From positions 1-15,083 of the forward strand of contig JAIPBB010000109.1 of the NCBI GenBank assembly GCA_021739805.1: 15,083 nucleotides of DNA, read 5' to 3'. Origin of the DNA: Saprospiraceae bacterium. GTDB lineage: Bacteria; Bacteroidota; Bacteroidia; Bacteroidales; JAIPBB01. This document shows positions 14,542-15,083 of the stretch, in pieces; the first letter of the stretch is position 1, and every line of letters begins with the position of its first letter. The notes under the pieces were generated by a model. The model made no database searches. It saw nothing but the letters and a program-made list of their open reading frames with translations, and was not told the DNA's origin. The position numbers and the translations under genes are program-made.

Positions 14542-15083
14542 TCAGCTTATTTCGTGAACTAAGTTACTCTCAAATCTGTATCTCTTATTTGATCTTTCAC
14601 AAAATGCGATACCTGCTTCATCAAATATTAACTTCTTCCCTGCCTCGGAGTACCAGCCGATTATCCTAGCCGGATTACCAACTACCAAAGCAAAATCCGG
14701 GACATCTTTGGTTACAACAGATCCTGCTCCAACCATAGCAAATCTTCCAATTGTATTCCCACAAACAATCGTGCAATTTGCTCCCAATGACGCACCTTCC
14801 TTAACCAAAGTTGGAATATAAAACTCAGCTCCAACTTGAGGATATTTACTTCGCGGATTAAGAATATTTGTAAAAACCATCGATGGACCGCAAAAGACAT
14901 AATCTTCTAAAGTTACACCTTCGTAAACCGAAACATTATTCTGAATTTTGACAAAATTTCCGATCGTGACATTATTTCCAATATTAACATTTTGCCCAAG
15001 TACACATTTTTTGCCAATTTTTGAACCACTCTGAACATGAGAAAAATGCCAGATTTTCGTACCGTCACCAATATTCACGTTTT
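14542..15083 (-). CDS. WbpD/WlbB-type sugar N-acetyltransferase, 5' end outside the window
   Basis: A left-handed beta-helix acetyltransferase; 180 codons are visible. The hexapeptide coils (IGKKCVLGQNVNIGNNVTIG and onward) and the signatures KIQNNVSVYEGVTLEDYVF, CGPSMVFTN followed by NPRS, GASLGANCTIVCG and VGAGSVVTKDVPDFALVVG identify the group that acetylates the 3-amino of UDP-2-acetamido-3-amino-2,3-dideoxyglucuronate (WbpD, WlbB) in diacetylated uronic-acid synthesis. The C-terminal tail, GKKLIFDEAGIAFCERSNKRY, extends past the core as in many FCB homologues. The frame stays open to the window edge. A GTG at 15076-15078 is possible as a start, but WbpD proteins have about 12-15 more residues and one more coil before the WHFSH motif, so I treat this as truncated by the window. 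It ends in a repeat-filled gap. Confidence 0.88.
   Translation of the reverse strand, partial: NVNIGDGTKIWHFSHVQSGSKIGKKCVLGQNVNIGNNVTIGNFVKIQNNVSVYEGVTLEDYVFCGPSMVFTNILNPRSKYPQVGAEFYIPTLVKEGASLGANCTIVCGNTIGRFAMVGAGSVVTKDVPDFALVVGNPARIIGWYSEAGKKLIFDEAGIAFCERSNKRYRFESNLVHEIS

Noticed and set aside
15076..15078. GTG as the true start of the WbpD-like gene
   Set aside because: The frame stays open to the window edge, and the family has another beta-helix coil before the WHFSH motif. The gene is more likely cut by the window.

Overview
The window is an AT-rich stretch (about one third G+C by eye) of a bacterial surface-polysaccharide (O-antigen type) gene cluster. Every recognisable gene lies on the minus strand, so transcription runs from high to low coordinates. 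The source looks like a member of the Bacteroidota/Ignavibacteria (FCB) branch. This rests on the base composition, the FCB-like gene content and intergenic palindromic repeats of a type I associate with those genomes (CCTGC..GCAGG cores, GTCATGCTGAA..CAGCATCTC and GATCCCGAA..TTCGGGATGAC elements). It is inference, since no marker gene is present.

Layout in transcription order: (i) 15083-14542, the 3' part of a WbpD/WlbB-type left-handed beta-helix N-acetyltransferase. (ii) 14541-13757, about 785 bp without genes, packed with short palindromic repeats, including three copies of a two-hairpin repeat. (iii) 13756-12614, a WbpP-like UDP-HexNAc 4-epimerase carrying an extra internal segment that contains a palindrome. 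(iv) 12613-12361, a gap with two hairpins and a possible promoter. (v) 12360-2664, a tightly packed operon of ten genes: UDP-glucuronate 4-epimerase, a Wzy/ligase-type membrane protein, rfbF, rfbG, rfbH, a flavin reductase, an RmlC-like epimerase, a lysine-type DegT aminotransferase, a FemAB/GNAT-type acyltransferase and a hexapeptide acyltransferase. (vi) 2462-1, a GT2 glycosyltransferase, an AlgD-like nucleotide-sugar dehydrogenase and the start of a probable GT-B glycosyltransferase.

The core of the operon makes a CDP-linked deoxysugar. RfbF makes CDP-glucose, RfbG converts it to CDP-4-keto-6-deoxyglucose, and RfbH (a PMP/[2Fe-2S] C3 dehydrase with His in place of the PLP lysine) removes the C3 hydroxyl with electrons from a flavin reductase. 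In known CDP-3,6-dideoxyhexose pathways (abequose, paratose, tyvelose, ascarylose) an SDR reductase then acts on the C4 ketone. No such reductase is seen here. Instead an RmlC-type epimerase overlaps a lysine-bearing aminotransferase by 4 bp, and two acyltransferases follow. The simplest reading is a CDP-activated 4-amino-3,4,6-trideoxyhexose, possibly 5-epimerised and N-acylated. The C3-deoxygenation/C4-transamination logic resembles SpnQ/SpnR in forosamine biosynthesis, but on a CDP sugar. The flavin reductase lacks the N-terminal ferredoxin domain normal for this pathway. The pathway and the repeat families are the two most interesting aspects of the window.
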